DNA of 64,000 nt from Leptospiraceae bacterium (GTDB taxonomy: Bacteria; Spirochaetota; Leptospiria; Leptospirales; Leptonemataceae), in assembly GCA_020441005.1 (NCBI GenBank), contig JAGRNA010000015.1, positions 1 through 64,000 of the forward strand, in the 5' to 3' direction. The notes below the pieces were generated by a model. That model worked only from the letters and a program-made list of their open reading frames with translations, ran no database searches and was not told the DNA's origin. Below, in pieces: positions 18,787-28,192 of the stretch. Numbering within the stretch: position 1 is the first letter of the stretch; each line of letters begins with the position of its first letter. Position numbers and translations under genes: made by a program.

Positions 18787-20524
18787 TCTCCTGTAGTTGA
18801 AAGCGCTGCATCACGCGCTGGTTGATTGCCTGATTTACCGAGAAAGGCAGAATCAAGGGTTGACTCTGATCAGCAAAATCCAGTCGGACCCATTCGCTGC
18901 GCGTGCGTTGCCATTCACGATACAATTCAGGCAGACTAAAAACACGGCGCTGATTGATGGATAACAGCAAACGGCCTTCATAGAACTCGGCGCCAGTATT
19001 GGCTGTGTCTGTTAAACGCTCGAGTAAAATCACCGGCTCCCGCCCAGGCTGCCAGGATCCACGAATAAAATCCTGGTAGCTTTGATTCAGCCATGACTGA
19101 TCATTGATTGGCAATGAATGAAACAAGCCATAGTCCAGGCCGCGAAACACTAGACCCCCGGCCAGTACCCAGGGCGGCTGGGCTTTCAGGCTCAAACGAC
19201 CGGGATGCGTGTCGCGATAACTACGCGGTTCAATCTTACTATTCAGAATTTGCTTGCCGCGCAAGAGACTTGCCTGGACATCCTTTTTGACGCGCAAACG
19301 GCTGCGCAGGTATTCCTCGACATTAAGCCTTTGGCCCTCAATTTGCAACATGCCATAACGGTCAATCGGCTGCTGATCCAGACGTAACAGAATATCGCCA
19401 GGCCGAATGGAGCGCGCATAGTCGGCATGTATTGCCACTTGACGAACGATCAAACCGCCGCTCTCATTTTGCAGGCCGGCATCCTTGCGCGCTGCCGCGT
19501 TCAGGATCGGCTCATAAACCAGACCGCTGTGCTTGAGTCCATCATAACGCCCGTCGCTCAAATCATCCAGAAAAGCCCGGATCACACCTGCCGGAATAAT
19601 ATAGGGCTCTGGCGCAACGGATTGCGATCGCAGGGTTGTGACCGGGGATTGTAAAATACCCACAATACGATCCTGGTACAGAACCGGAGCGCCGCTCTGG
19701 GCGCTATCCAGGCTGCGATGTACAGGATGAATCGCATACAGCCAATGGTAATCGACATCTGAATTCATCAAGGTCTGAAAACGCTCCGCAATAAAGCGCA
19801 AGCGTACGGTCTCGAAATTTGCTTCCCGGTTCCATGTCAGGGCTTGCAATTCATAGCCTTGGGGGATTTGCTGAATCGTAAACGGCAGGGGTGGCAAGCG
19901 TAAGGGATCTATTCTAGTCCGGGTCGTCTCTGTGTCCGATTCCTCTTCCTTGACCGTTTCGGTCTCCATCTCGACAAAGGGTATATCACTGTCTGATTTT
20001 TTTAAGAGCTTGAGATTCAATTCCCGTTGCGCATCACCGGGACTGGTTTTTGCGTCTGTTTTGCCGGTGTCGCTTGTTTCCGCCGGTTGCTTGTCGGTTT
20101 CGGTCGGATTTTCAGATTGCTTGCTATCATCCACCGCGGGCAAATCAAACTCCAGCAGAGCCAGGCCGCAATCAAATCCATAAATACTGCGCTGAATGGT
20201 TAGTCGGTCCGGCCGATCCTTGAATTGAGCCTCTACATGCGTGGCATACCGCACACTTTCAAGACTGCTCAGGATGCGACCCTTCCCAATATAAAAGCCG
20301 CTGGCGATGGCACTTTGCACGGCCGGGACAGAGTAGGGTTGCAGGGGATTATAGATTTTTTTAGTTATATGGAGACGCACCGTCCGCCATTCGACTTCAC
20401 CGGCCCGACTCCCGGTTGTCTCATTCGAGGCCACGAGCCTGGTGGAACCATGCCAGACAAGCGCGCTACAATAAACAACGGCCAGGCAAAGCAGGCGAGC
20501 TTTTGGATGTTTTCTAGTCATCAT
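18770..20524 (-). CDS. Deg-like PDZ protein with a degenerate catalytic triad (first of a pair)
   Basis: This 584-residue protein is a paralogue of the next gene. After a signal peptide, the beta-barrel begins SGFYIGKGRILSSLESV: the catalytic His of the usual TNHHV is replaced (L88/E89). The Asp position reads CGLALLEFD, with Gly120 at the Asp site. The Ser motif AQSGAPVL (S277) is retained. Residues 133-205 are a low-complexity, Asp/Glu/Thr-rich insertion. A PDZ domain (GGLIVRQVAIHADYA; IRPGDILLRL) and a C-terminal GGLVFRGLDYGL segment follow. It is unlikely to be a protease. It follows the 396-residue unknown gene after 60 bases. Confidence 0.75.
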   Translation of the reverse strand: MMTRKHPKARLLCLAVVYCSALVWHGSTRLVASNETTGSRAGEVEWRTVRLHITKKIYNPLQPYSVPAVQSAIASGFYIGKGRILSSLESVRYATHVEAQFKDRPDRLTIQRSIYGFDCGLALLEFDLPAVDDSKQSENPTETDKQPAETSDTGKTDAKTSPGDAQRELNLKLLKKSDSDIPFVEMETETVKEEESDTETTRTRIDPLRLPPLPFTIQQIPQGYELQALTWNREANFETVRLRFIAERFQTLMNSDVDYHWLYAIHPVHRSLDSAQSGAPVLYQDRIVGILQSPVTTLRSQSVAPEPYIIPAGVIRAFLDDLSDGRYDGLKHSGLVYEPILNAAARKDAGLQNESGGLIVRQVAIHADYARSIRPGDILLRLDQQPIDRYGMLQIEGQRLNVEEYLRSRLRVKKDVQASLLRGKQILNSKIEPRSYRDTHPGRLSLKAQPPWVLAGGLVFRGLDYGLFHSLPINDQSWLNQSYQDFIRGSWQPGREPVILLERLTDTANTGAEFYEGRLLLSINQRRVFSLPELYREWQRTRSEWVRLDFADQSQPLILPFSVNQAINQRVMQRFQLQENGRVY

Positions 20525-20584
20525 CGAACCTAAGCAGGACGGCAGCGCCGGCCCGTGCGGGCATCAGGCATACACCGGTCTGGT

Positions 20585-21775
20585 TTACAGCGTCGGCAAA
20601 GCCCTCGCTTTCAGTATCGTATCCCATAACAGCTGAAATTGACCATCATAATAGACAATCTCGCTAAATTTTAGCTCCATGACCCATTTTTGGCCTTTTT
20701 TGGATTCCGCGAGTTGTTTGATTACCGGATGCGCGACCGGTAACAACAATCTGATGGTGTTAAAAGGCTGCGGCAGGCAGCTGGCGTTAAGCTGAACAGC
20801 CCGATAGCCAACCGCCGCAGGTGCTTCCATCGATGCAGTCCCGATGGTGCAGTCCGCGCCAAATTGGATCGCCTGACCGGCGGGTATTAATTCCGGCCAC
20901 CATCGCAATAATTGATTCACCCGATCAGCTTTGACGTTTGCCTGCAGTTGTCGCAGCAGATGAGCCAGTTGCCTGGCGTCCCGAACAGTCTCTTCTATTT
21001 GCCGCCAATCCGGCAGGGGCCATTTTTGCCATACGGCAGCCCGCAGCTCATTTAAGGGCTGCAAGGCATGAACCTGCCAGCGCCACTGGATTTGCCCTTT
21101 TTTTGCCTGGAAACGAACCAGGCGCAATTGAGCGGCCAATGAAACCTCCAGATCCTGGCTTTGCGACAGTACTGGCAGCAACGCATGTTCTTTTTTGTAT
21201 AATCGCACGACTGGAGAGCCCGGCCAACAACTGATGTTCCATTGGGTGTATGGCAAACCCGGTTTTTGCTGCCCGGAACGAAACTGGATCGGACAAGCCT
21301 GGTCAAAGGCAACCAGCCTGCCCTTTTGAAAGAATGCGGCAATCGGTCGCTCCGCTTGCTCTATGGGCAACCTGGTAGAATCATTCCCGGTTTTGATTTC
21401 ATCTAATAACTGCTGTAAGTGGCCGGCTTGCGCCGCTGTCATCAGCGTTATTTTGGCTGCTGCATTGCCCCCTGTACTCCGCTTTTTGGGCTGACCGCGG
21501 GTTTGTCTGGTTTTTGAGCGCCGCGGTTGAGAAACCAACGATCGGCCGCGCGGCCCTGGGATATCTGGATGCAAAGCGCCGTTCTCGATGGGCGCATTCT
21601 TGCGATCAGGATTGCCATCTAAAACTGATTTGGGGCCCGGATCGCCTTTTGGTGACGGTATTTCCAGTTGCGGTTCAATGGCCAGCAAGGCTGTTGTGGT
21701 ACTCAGAACCAATCCAATCCTCGCCAGAGCCCGCCAGGTTTGCCGGAGGGCACAATGCCCGCAAAGCATGTGCAT
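20585..21775 (-). CDS. Unknown exported protein in the type II secretion operon
   Basis: I do not recognise this 396-residue protein. A hydrophobic N-terminal stretch (LARIGLVLSTTTALLA) suggests export. Residues about 38-105 are a Pro/Arg/Lys-rich linker (GQPKKRSTGG), and the rest is a mixed alpha/beta domain with four Cys (CPIQF, SCWPG, DCTIG, SCLPQ) that could form two disulfides. Its ATG at 21775 overlaps the gspN stop codon in an ATGA arrangement, so it is translationally coupled to gspN and probably works with the secretion machine. The position after gspN and before the two PDZ proteins suggests an accessory periplasmic part of the system. Confidence 0.7.
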   Translation of the reverse strand: MHMLCGHCALRQTWRALARIGLVLSTTTALLAIEPQLEIPSPKGDPGPKSVLDGNPDRKNAPIENGALHPDIPGPRGRSLVSQPRRSKTRQTRGQPKKRSTGGNAAAKITLMTAAQAGHLQQLLDEIKTGNDSTRLPIEQAERPIAAFFQKGRLVAFDQACPIQFRSGQQKPGLPYTQWNISCWPGSPVVRLYKKEHALLPVLSQSQDLEVSLAAQLRLVRFQAKKGQIQWRWQVHALQPLNELRAAVWQKWPLPDWRQIEETVRDARQLAHLLRQLQANVKADRVNQLLRWWPELIPAGQAIQFGADCTIGTASMEAPAAVGYRAVQLNASCLPQPFNTIRLLLPVAHPVIKQLAESKKGQKWVMELKFSEIVYYDGQFQLLWDTILKARALPTL

Positions 21776-22761
21776 CAGTCTGCCTCGTCCACATCCGGAT
21801 TGGCCGTAGCCGGAGAATCCGGCTCCGCCTGCGGACCTTTGTCCGTAGAATCGACATCTGGTTTATTAAGGGGCGGCCTCGTTTTGATTTCCGGTTTGCC
21901 CAGACTACCCTGTAATTCTGTGCAAAAACGCTCCTCCAGGCTGCCGCCCGAAAACTCGTACATTGTTCGCAGACCAAGAAACGCATCGCTGGTTTTGAAT
22001 TCATTCGTCGGTGTTAAGCAAAGCTGTCCGCGCAGCGGCGCGGTAGCCAGGCTGGCCGCAGGTCCGATCGATCCGTTTTTCAAACTGATCTGAAAGGCAT
22101 TACTCTGTATTTGCAGCTGGCGCACATCGGTTCGGCCCTGATCGAATACCAGCTCAACATCCGCTTTGGATATCTTGATTAAATCCTTTTCCACCGCCAG
22201 GGGGCCGGCATCCTCCACAACCAGACCGGCCAGCTGGGCTTTTAGCGACCCTTGCAGGGGTTTGGGGCTGTTTTGCTGCAGGGGGCCCACATCCTGAAAT
22301 TGCAGCTTTAGCTCCCGGGCCCGCAAGCCAAATAACGGATGATGCAGCTGAATGGATTGAATATCAATCGGACCATTCAGGTTCTGATTTGCCAGCGACC
22401 ACCAGGCCAAACCGGATCGAATTGTCCTGGCTTGCACACTCAGTCCCTGGTTGGCGTACTGCAGATCGGTGGCATTGTCCTTTGTAATATAGTTTAGTTC
22501 CAGGTCCTGAATTTCCAGTCCTGGCAAATTGCTGCGTGCGACCCAGCGCACAATATCATCCAGTGGAAACATCAAGATTCCAAAAAATAAAAAAGACAGC
22601 ACCACCGTTAAACTAATATACAACCACTGCTTCCAGGTCAGGCGCACCGGTTCAAATTCATCGTGTTCCTCTATATCCAGATCGGCAGTCGCCAGCAGTG
22701 CCGTTTCATCGGGTGGCGGCTGTGTCTCTTCCGCTTCAATCAACAATTCCTCGTCAGCCAT
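21775..22761 (-). CDS. gspN: Type II secretion system protein GspN
   Basis: GspN is an accessory inner-membrane component of the type II secretion apparatus. From the ATG at 22761 (328 residues) an acidic cytoplasmic segment is followed by one transmembrane helix (WLYISLTVVLSFLFFGILMF) and a periplasmic beta-rich domain of the GspN/AsmA-like kind (TDLQYANQGLSVQARTI; ADVELVFDQGRTDV). The tail is Pro/Asp-rich and disordered. GGAGGGG immediately upstream decides for this ATG over the one at 22776. It overlaps gspM by 8 bases and is coupled to the next gene by ATGA. Confidence 0.85.
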   Translation of the reverse strand: MADEELLIEAEETQPPPDETALLATADLDIEEHDEFEPVRLTWKQWLYISLTVVLSFLFFGILMFPLDDIVRWVARSNLPGLEIQDLELNYITKDNATDLQYANQGLSVQARTIRSGLAWWSLANQNLNGPIDIQSIQLHHPLFGLRARELKLQFQDVGPLQQNSPKPLQGSLKAQLAGLVVEDAGPLAVEKDLIKISKADVELVFDQGRTDVRQLQIQSNAFQISLKNGSIGPAASLATAPLRGQLCLTPTNEFKTSDAFLGLRTMYEFSGGSLEERFCTELQGSLGKPEIKTRPPLNKPDVDSTDKGPQAEPDSPATANPDVDEAD

Positions 22762-23266
22762 TATCCCCTCCCTCATTTGGTAGCGAGATGGTAACAGTCA
22801 TACTGACATTGTACAATTCCTTGGCGGATAGCTGCCTGTCGATGCTCAGATTTTCCACACGCGCCTGGGTCTTGTATTCCACCGTGTGCAGAAATCGAAT
22901 CAGCTCGCTTAGTTCCACATTACTCAGACTGATGCGCACGGGATGATCGGTGAAGCCGCCACGCGCTTCCGGGGGTTCGTCTTTCATGTTGCGAATCTTC
23001 ATACTGCTTTCTTCCAGCAATCTGGAGATCTGGCCCATGAACTGGTTTTTGTCCTGTACCTGACGAGTCGGTTCCGCCATAGACAGAATCTGGCCCTTTA
23101 GTCTTTGGGCCGTTTCAATGGCCGCCTGGGTTTGGTGCACCTGGACACGCTGCTCATTACGCTTGCGTATTAAAAAGAACAACATATATGCCAACAAAAA
23201 GGCGACCAGGACGCTGCCGCCGGCCAGGATAAAAAGTCGTTCACGCGGTTCCAGTTTTGCTAGCAT
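22754..23266 (-). CDS. gspM: Type II secretion system protein GspM (PilO-like)
   Basis: GspM is a small bitopic inner-membrane protein that pairs with GspL in the assembly platform. The 170-residue protein has one transmembrane helix (residues 12-33), a coiled-coil segment (QVHQTQAAIETAQRLKGQI), and a ferredoxin-like periplasmic domain (VRISLSNVELSELIRFLHTV; YNVSMTVTISL). This is the GspM/PilO architecture. It starts 1 base after the gspL stop, and gspN overlaps its 3' end. Confidence 0.85.
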   Translation of the reverse strand: MLAKLEPRERLFILAGGSVLVAFLLAYMLFFLIRKRNEQRVQVHQTQAAIETAQRLKGQILSMAEPTRQVQDKNQFMGQISRLLEESSMKIRNMKDEPPEARGGFTDHPVRISLSNVELSELIRFLHTVEYKTQARVENLSIDRQLSAKELYNVSMTVTISLPNEGGDNG

Positions 23267-23267
23267 C

Positions 23268-24998
23268 TTAATTACAACTCGCTCCGGCCAGTTTGCTCTG
23301 CCGATTCAACTTGATTTGAACTGTGATCCGGATCAGTTTTTGATTATAAGCCCGCTGGTTTTTAGCAAGTTCCACCTTGCTGAACAGGGTGGATTTCTTG
23401 AGCGCCGCAATCAAGCGGGTCGAATCCTCATAGTTGTTTACATCGGCATCAAACTTGACGCCGTCGCCGGTATAGGTAAGCAGACGGAGTTTAAAAAAGA
23501 GGTCATCGGGACCGGGTGTCAACCTGGTGATTTCCTGCAGAATTTGCAGTATTCCCTGACCATCTTCGGTTCCGCCGGCACTGCGTAATCGCGTGCGACA
23601 GACTTGCTTGATATTGTTCAGGATTGTCTTGTAATTACTGCTGGCTTTGACTCCCGGGATCGTACGAGCGACCTTGATCAGTTCCGTTCGATTCGCCTGA
23701 ATTTGGCGGCGGTCGAGAACGACGCCAGCCAATAGTCCGCCCAAAAAGAGGATCACAGACAGCAGCAGAATCATGATCGGAGTAGAAAACATATTAAAGT
23801 TCAGTTCCCCGCCTTTGAGGGTACTGCCAAAGGGGCTATTCAGGAAGTCCAGCCGATCCTGGCTCTTGCGCTGGTAATGAGCGCTTGTGCCGATCGCAGT
23901 GGCCCAAAGCGCGGGATTCTCCCCGTTGCTTAAAGCAACCGGATAGGCGGTCACGCGCCGGCCCAGCTCCTGACCAAGGTAATCAATAACGCCGGCCATC
24001 AAACTGAGCCCGCCGCTGCAGTAAAAAACTTGCGGGCTTTCCACCGGTAACGATAGCACCGAGCGCTCAATTTCCTCGCATAATTCCTTAAACAGACTCT
24101 CGACTTTCTTGAGCAATTTTACATATTCGGACTTCTCAACTCGCAGCCGCTTGAACCAGGCATCATCGGGCTGTAATTCTTTATTCAAAAAGGTCAGGTC
24201 GAGTCCCAGCTCTAGTTTGCGCTGTTCGGCTTCATCGTTGCCCAATTTGAACTGCTCTGCCACCAGGCGCGTAATATCGGCCCCGCCCAGGTCCAGCTTG
24301 CGTGTAAAGATCAGCTGACCGTTCTTTAGCGCGTTGAAAATAGTGTATTCACCGCCCATATCAATTTGGGCGATCACCCGGTCCCGGTAATCGTTTTCCG
24401 GCAACAAGCGCGCGAATTCGGCCAGGCCGACCGCATCTACAGACAGCATGCGGATTGCCGAGTCACCGCGTTGCAAGGGTTCAACCGTATCAATCAACAC
24501 CTGCCGGTTCACCGAAAACGAGACGACCCGCGTGCTTTCTTCGTTGCTTTCGGCAATGATTCCCTGGACCTCAGCCTCCTCGAGGGTGATGGGAATCAGG
24601 TTTTCAACCTCAAAGGGGATCATTTCCGGCAACTGACGCGGATTGATAACCGGAATGTTCAAATCCCGCACGTACAGTTTTTCCTGTGGCAGGTTGATAA
24701 TAAAATTTTGCTCCTCGGGAAAGAAAGACAGAACATAGCGTACAAGATTATACTCATACTCGCCCAATTCAACGTGTTGCAGGCTCTCCTGTGGCCCAGG
24801 CACGTCTGCGGCATCATCCTCCGCGCGCGCTTCGCGGACAAGGGCCAGTGCTACAGGGTCGGCGCTGCCAATACTGACAATCGGCAGACTCTCCAGGCGC
24901 AGAATTTTACTCGCTCCGGCGCCGCCTTCGTACAAGGCCCCTTTGATGTAACTCGATCCGTAATCGATTACAAGATAATTCTCTGCAAACCAGGCCAC
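23268..24998 (-). CDS. gspL: Type II secretion system protein GspL (PilM-PilN fusion type)
   Basis: GspL links the cytoplasmic ATPase GspE to the inner-membrane platform. The 576-residue protein has a PilM/FtsA-like actin-fold cytoplasmic domain (phosphate-loop-like VIDYGSSYIKG at 10-20, QIDMGGEYT near 211, YCSGGLSLM near 326), a transmembrane helix at about 405-427, and a PilN-like periplasmic domain (coiled coil then VKFDADVNNYEDSTRLIAAL). This is the fusion expected for GspL. It is the longest gene of the cluster and sits between gspK (2-base gap) and gspM. Confidence 0.9.
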   Translation of the reverse strand: MAWFAENYLVIDYGSSYIKGALYEGGAGASKILRLESLPIVSIGSADPVALALVREARAEDDAADVPGPQESLQHVELGEYEYNLVRYVLSFFPEEQNFIINLPQEKLYVRDLNIPVINPRQLPEMIPFEVENLIPITLEEAEVQGIIAESNEESTRVVSFSVNRQVLIDTVEPLQRGDSAIRMLSVDAVGLAEFARLLPENDYRDRVIAQIDMGGEYTIFNALKNGQLIFTRKLDLGGADITRLVAEQFKLGNDEAEQRKLELGLDLTFLNKELQPDDAWFKRLRVEKSEYVKLLKKVESLFKELCEEIERSVLSLPVESPQVFYCSGGLSLMAGVIDYLGQELGRRVTAYPVALSNGENPALWATAIGTSAHYQRKSQDRLDFLNSPFGSTLKGGELNFNMFSTPIMILLLSVILFLGGLLAGVVLDRRQIQANRTELIKVARTIPGVKASSNYKTILNNIKQVCRTRLRSAGGTEDGQGILQILQEITRLTPGPDDLFFKLRLLTYTGDGVKFDADVNNYEDSTRLIAALKKSTLFSKVELAKNQRAYNQKLIRITVQIKLNRQSKLAGASCN

Positions 24999-25000
24999 TT

Positions 25001-26257
25001 CTAATCCTCAGCATAGTAGATCAAACGCTGAGAATTCTTCTCGTAAATTCCCCAAACGCGCCGGATCCCCAGGACATCCTTATCTTCCTCATTATCGGTA
25101 GGACGAACCACAGATCCAACTCCAATCACGCGATAATATGCTCCCTGGGTTTTGATCAGTCCGCTGATTTCACCGCCTGTACCGACCAGCTCCTGGTACA
25201 AGCTCAGACCGGTTTGACTGGAACTGGCCATAAACTCCGGCAAGTCCTGTAATTCGCTGAGGTTTTTAATGTAACCGTTTTTATCCCGTCGCAGCTTGAA
25301 CAAGGCCTTGACGGCCTCCGGCGTCATCCCGGTCGACAGACTCATTAAAACATGATAACGAGCCGCGTTGATATTTACCTTGTCATCGATGCTGGCTTGA
25401 TAGGGGACATAAGCGGTCAGATTATTCGCTATAATCCAGTCTTCATCCTGCAACATTTCTTTTTCTTCATCCGTCATGCTGGCCCGGTTTTCGCGGTTGT
25501 TTTTCCACTCTTCGCTGATCAGCGGCTCATAGACAATTTGGCGATTAAATCCGCGCACAACTGCCAACTCGGACAGATTGTACAGCATGCTATTCTTGAT
25601 TTTTTGCGGCGGACGCAAGGCATCGTAATAGGAAGATTCCGCTCCATCGCCGTACTCATTGGTATTCAGGTCGATCCAGTCGATCAACGCATTCACGCGC
25701 TGCTCCGCATCCCGATTCAAATCCATTTCCTTTTCAACCAGAGTCTGTTGGAATCGATCGAAAAAACGAATCAAAAGCTTGCGAAATGGTTCATTGGGCT
25801 CATCGCCGGTCAGCACAAGATTGTTTAGATTCAGTTTGCCGTCTTCCGGCTGAATGCGATAGGTAATAAACAGATGGGTGCAGTACTCGCCGGAATCATC
25901 GCATTCTTTATCCATCTCAATATTGGGCGGATTCAAAACCATACCCTTCGTGTACAGGAACTCCTCTGGAATCATTTTCAGCGCGGTTAATCCGGCCTGA
26001 AACCCGGCCATGGCCAGACTATGCGCCCGGTAACCCTCCGCCTGCGACCGAACGGCCGAATAGTGATTGATTACATCATTATAAAAATCTGTGGTAATCG
26101 TCATGGTAGAGGTCGCGATCAAGAGCACGGCGATAATCACAATACCGCCCCGACGTCCGTCAGCCGGATTCACAAAAATCGAATGCGCCGAGGACACAGC
26201 CCGCTCGCTCTCGGGACCCCGGTTGCGCTTTCTTGTTTGTCGATAGAGCAATTTCAT
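25001..26257 (-). CDS. gspK: Type II secretion minor pseudopilin GspK
   Basis: GspK forms the tip of the pseudopilus with GspI and GspJ. The 418-residue protein has a prepilin-like N-terminus with GRRG then GIVIIAVLLIATSTM (helix from about 38); cleavage would follow RRG. As usual for GspK the Glu at +5 is absent. Downstream are the family's SAM-like alpha domain (LNNLVLTGDEPNEPFRKLLI) and a large insertion domain with ADGAESSYYDAL-type residues near Asp ligands and VNINAARYHVLMSLS, typical of GspK. It lies 17 bases after gspJ. The leader before RRG is longer than average. Confidence 0.88.
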   Translation of the reverse strand: MKLLYRQTRKRNRGPESERAVSSAHSIFVNPADGRRGGIVIIAVLLIATSTMTITTDFYNDVINHYSAVRSQAEGYRAHSLAMAGFQAGLTALKMIPEEFLYTKGMVLNPPNIEMDKECDDSGEYCTHLFITYRIQPEDGKLNLNNLVLTGDEPNEPFRKLLIRFFDRFQQTLVEKEMDLNRDAEQRVNALIDWIDLNTNEYGDGAESSYYDALRPPQKIKNSMLYNLSELAVVRGFNRQIVYEPLISEEWKNNRENRASMTDEEKEMLQDEDWIIANNLTAYVPYQASIDDKVNINAARYHVLMSLSTGMTPEAVKALFKLRRDKNGYIKNLSELQDLPEFMASSSQTGLSLYQELVGTGGEISGLIKTQGAYYRVIGVGSVVRPTDNEEDKDVLGIRRVWGIYEKNSQRLIYYAED

Positions 26258-26274
26258 CGTAAGCCTGTCTGCAT

Positions 26275-26937
26275 TTATCGAATGTAGACGCCTGGCCGAG
26301 CCAGTGTTTGCAGAGTGAAAGCCCTGGCCTCACGCTTGTCACCCCGTCCCTTTTCAATTTCCAGTACAAGTCTGATCTCAACGATTCGGGGAATGCGGCG
26401 TGTTTCTTCGCTTTTCCAGTTGGCTTGCCAATCCTTGCCATTCAGCGTATAGCGCATAGAAAACTCTTTCACATTGTGCAATAAAGGATAGTGCCAACCG
26501 CCCTGACCCGGTTTGTCATCTACCAGCTGATCTTCGCGCCGAAAAAGAGTAAATGTGCCTTCCTTATCCTCGGGCGTCTTGCTCAAATAGAAAGAAACCT
26601 CCCGCACAGCCGGACGACCGAGCTCTTCAGCACCGGGATGAACGCAGGCCAGACTTAGCCTGGCACTTTCACCGCGATTGTCCGCCACAAACCACAGACG
26701 ATCAATGTTGGGGTTGTAGTAGGTTTGTGATATACAGGTCCGAATCTGCGTTATGGCCAGGAAGGCCTGGCTTTTTGTGCGCACATTGGGCGAAACGACC
26801 GAAACGATATCGACGACACCGGTAATCACGGCAAACATAATCGTCAATAGCATACCAATAATCAGGATCACGACTGACAGCTCAACAAGCGATAAACCCA
26901 GTCGTTGGCTACGCTTGACTTTGTGATGCCAACCCAT
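26275..26937 (-). CDS. gspJ: Type II secretion minor pseudopilin GspJ
   Basis: A prepilin with the class III leader KRSQRLG then LSLVELSVVILIIGMLL: cleavage after Gly leaves a Leu and Glu at +5, as in GspJ. The rest is beta-rich and ends with a strand typical of GspJ (PRIVEIRLVLEIEKG). From the ATG at 26937 the mature leader is 14 residues long, which fits the family; ATGs at 26964 and 26985 would lengthen it and none has a clear ribosome site. gspC through gspI and gspO are not in this window, so the system is split, or the remainder lies elsewhere. It is preceded by lepB at 27068 (about 130 bases). Confidence 0.8.
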   Translation of the reverse strand: MGWHHKVKRSQRLGLSLVELSVVILIIGMLLTIMFAVITGVVDIVSVVSPNVRTKSQAFLAITQIRTCISQTYYNPNIDRLWFVADNRGESARLSLACVHPGAEELGRPAVREVSFYLSKTPEDKEGTFTLFRREDQLVDDKPGQGGWHYPLLHNVKEFSMRYTLNGKDWQANWKSEETRRIPRIVEIRLVLEIEKGRGDKREARAFTLQTLARPGVYIR

Positions 26938-27067
26938 TGCATTCAAGGAGCATCTGCCAGGCATTTTAACAAGCATTTTTTGCATGGACCCCGATCACTG
27001 CATTTTGGCAATTGTGGGCCTCGAATCGGACCGTTGGCCGCGCTGCAGTAGCAGCCCCTGGCCGACC

Positions 27068-27958
27068 CTAATCGGCCAGCACGGCTTCTACCTGGCTGCG
27101 CAGCACATACCCGAAATGACGTGAATCGACTGATACGGCCTGGTTGTCGCCTAACAGCACGAGACACTCCGCAGGAACTGATCCGCCGGCACCCAGACCA
27201 AACTGGCTGGCATATTGGATATAGGCCTTGCTTTGCAAACTGGCCAGAGGCCAAGTCTGCTCCGGCGGCAGCACAATCTGATCGGTCAAGGACTGACGCT
27301 GGTTGCCCGGCTGATTTCGATCGCCGGCGGCTGCCTGGGAAAACCAGGCTTGAAACCGGCCGTTTACGACAATCCCGGCAGCCTGCAAAGTGAATTCATC
27401 ACCGCCCAGAGCCGCAATGCGTTTGATCACGATTCGAGTTCCGCCAGCCCTGGTATGCAGCCGCACGACTACCCGCTGGCCGCGCTGTAGTTTGCCCTGC
27501 CAGGCAGTCCTTTGAGCATCTGGCCAGCCAAAGGGAAAGGGCAGATGCGGCCAGGGTGTGCCATCCATCCATTTATAGCCCCACACGATTTGACCGGACT
27601 GTAGTCCGGGACGCATACTGGGACCATCCACAATGTAGGGCTCAAGTACGATGGCTTTTAGCTGCATCACCAGTACCACTCCAGCCGCAAAGGCCAAGAG
27701 CGTGCCGCTGCGGATTCGCAGCCCGGCCAGCGAAATACCAGCGCCAAAAAAAATTCGACGGCAATACTGCAGCGGAACCCAGGATAACCATACGGAAAGC
27801 AGGGGCAAACAGGCAAGCACCAAAAGCAGGCTGGCCACAGGCAGCGCCAAAGGACCGCCCGATTGCAACAGCTGATTGGATCCCGACCAGCCGGCAAAGA
27901 GCCAGAAGAGCGCTATGGGCAGGTGGCCGCTTCTATGAATGTTTGCATCCGTTTTCAA
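27068..27958 (-). CDS. lepB: Signal peptidase I
   Basis: LepB cleaves signal peptides from exported proteins at the membrane. The 296-residue protein has several N-terminal hydrophobic helices, then GPSMRPGL (catalytic S114), a VVVRLHTR strand, VIKRIAALGGD (catalytic K179), and the box GDNQAVSVDSRHFG (270-283). The Ser/Lys dyad is intact. It is unusual in having a TTG start (27956-27958) that overlaps the stop of a 66-residue frame as TTGA; no in-frame ATG occurs before residue 98. It heads the gsp segment and may share its transcript. Confidence 0.93.
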   Translation of the reverse strand: MKTDANIHRSGHLPIALFWLFAGWSGSNQLLQSGGPLALPVASLLLVLACLPLLSVWLSWVPLQYCRRIFFGAGISLAGLRIRSGTLLAFAAGVVLVMQLKAIVLEPYIVDGPSMRPGLQSGQIVWGYKWMDGTPWPHLPFPFGWPDAQRTAWQGKLQRGQRVVVRLHTRAGGTRIVIKRIAALGGDEFTLQAAGIVVNGRFQAWFSQAAAGDRNQPGNQRQSLTDQIVLPPEQTWPLASLQSKAYIQYASQFGLGAGGSVPAECLVLLGDNQAVSVDSRHFGYVLRSQVEAVLAD

Positions 27959-28155
27959 TCTGGTTTTGATTTCACTGTCTGGCGATCTTGCAACTCCTGC
28001 CAGGCAAATCGCAGGCTTTCACTCAGATAATCAATACGCCGGCAGGTGCAGTCTTCGATATGACGCATGGTATTGCTGTCCTGCTTGAGCACCGTCAGCT
28101 GTTGGTCGGCGATAGACAGATCCGGGGCGGAACCGGATTCGATCCGGCACGCCAC
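27955..28155 (-). CDS. Small unknown protein between valS and lepB
   Basis: A 66-residue frame with a GTG start and six charged-to-helical segments, containing a CTCRR pair of Cys near residue 38. I recognise no family. Its stop overlaps the lepB TTG as TTGA, and lepB lacks an ATG, so translation coupling from this frame would explain how lepB is initiated. The frame stays open for about 13 more codons upstream (VREIDLYPGWYLLDS), overlapping the valS 3' end, but those codons contain no start. The true start may therefore be a non-standard one, or the GTG. Confidence 0.4.
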   Translation of the reverse strand: MACRIESGSAPDLSIADQQLTVLKQDSNTMRHIEDCTCRRIDYLSESLRFAWQELQDRQTVKSKPD

Positions 28156-28192
28156 ACTATCGAGCAGATACCAGCCAGGGTAGAGATCAATT

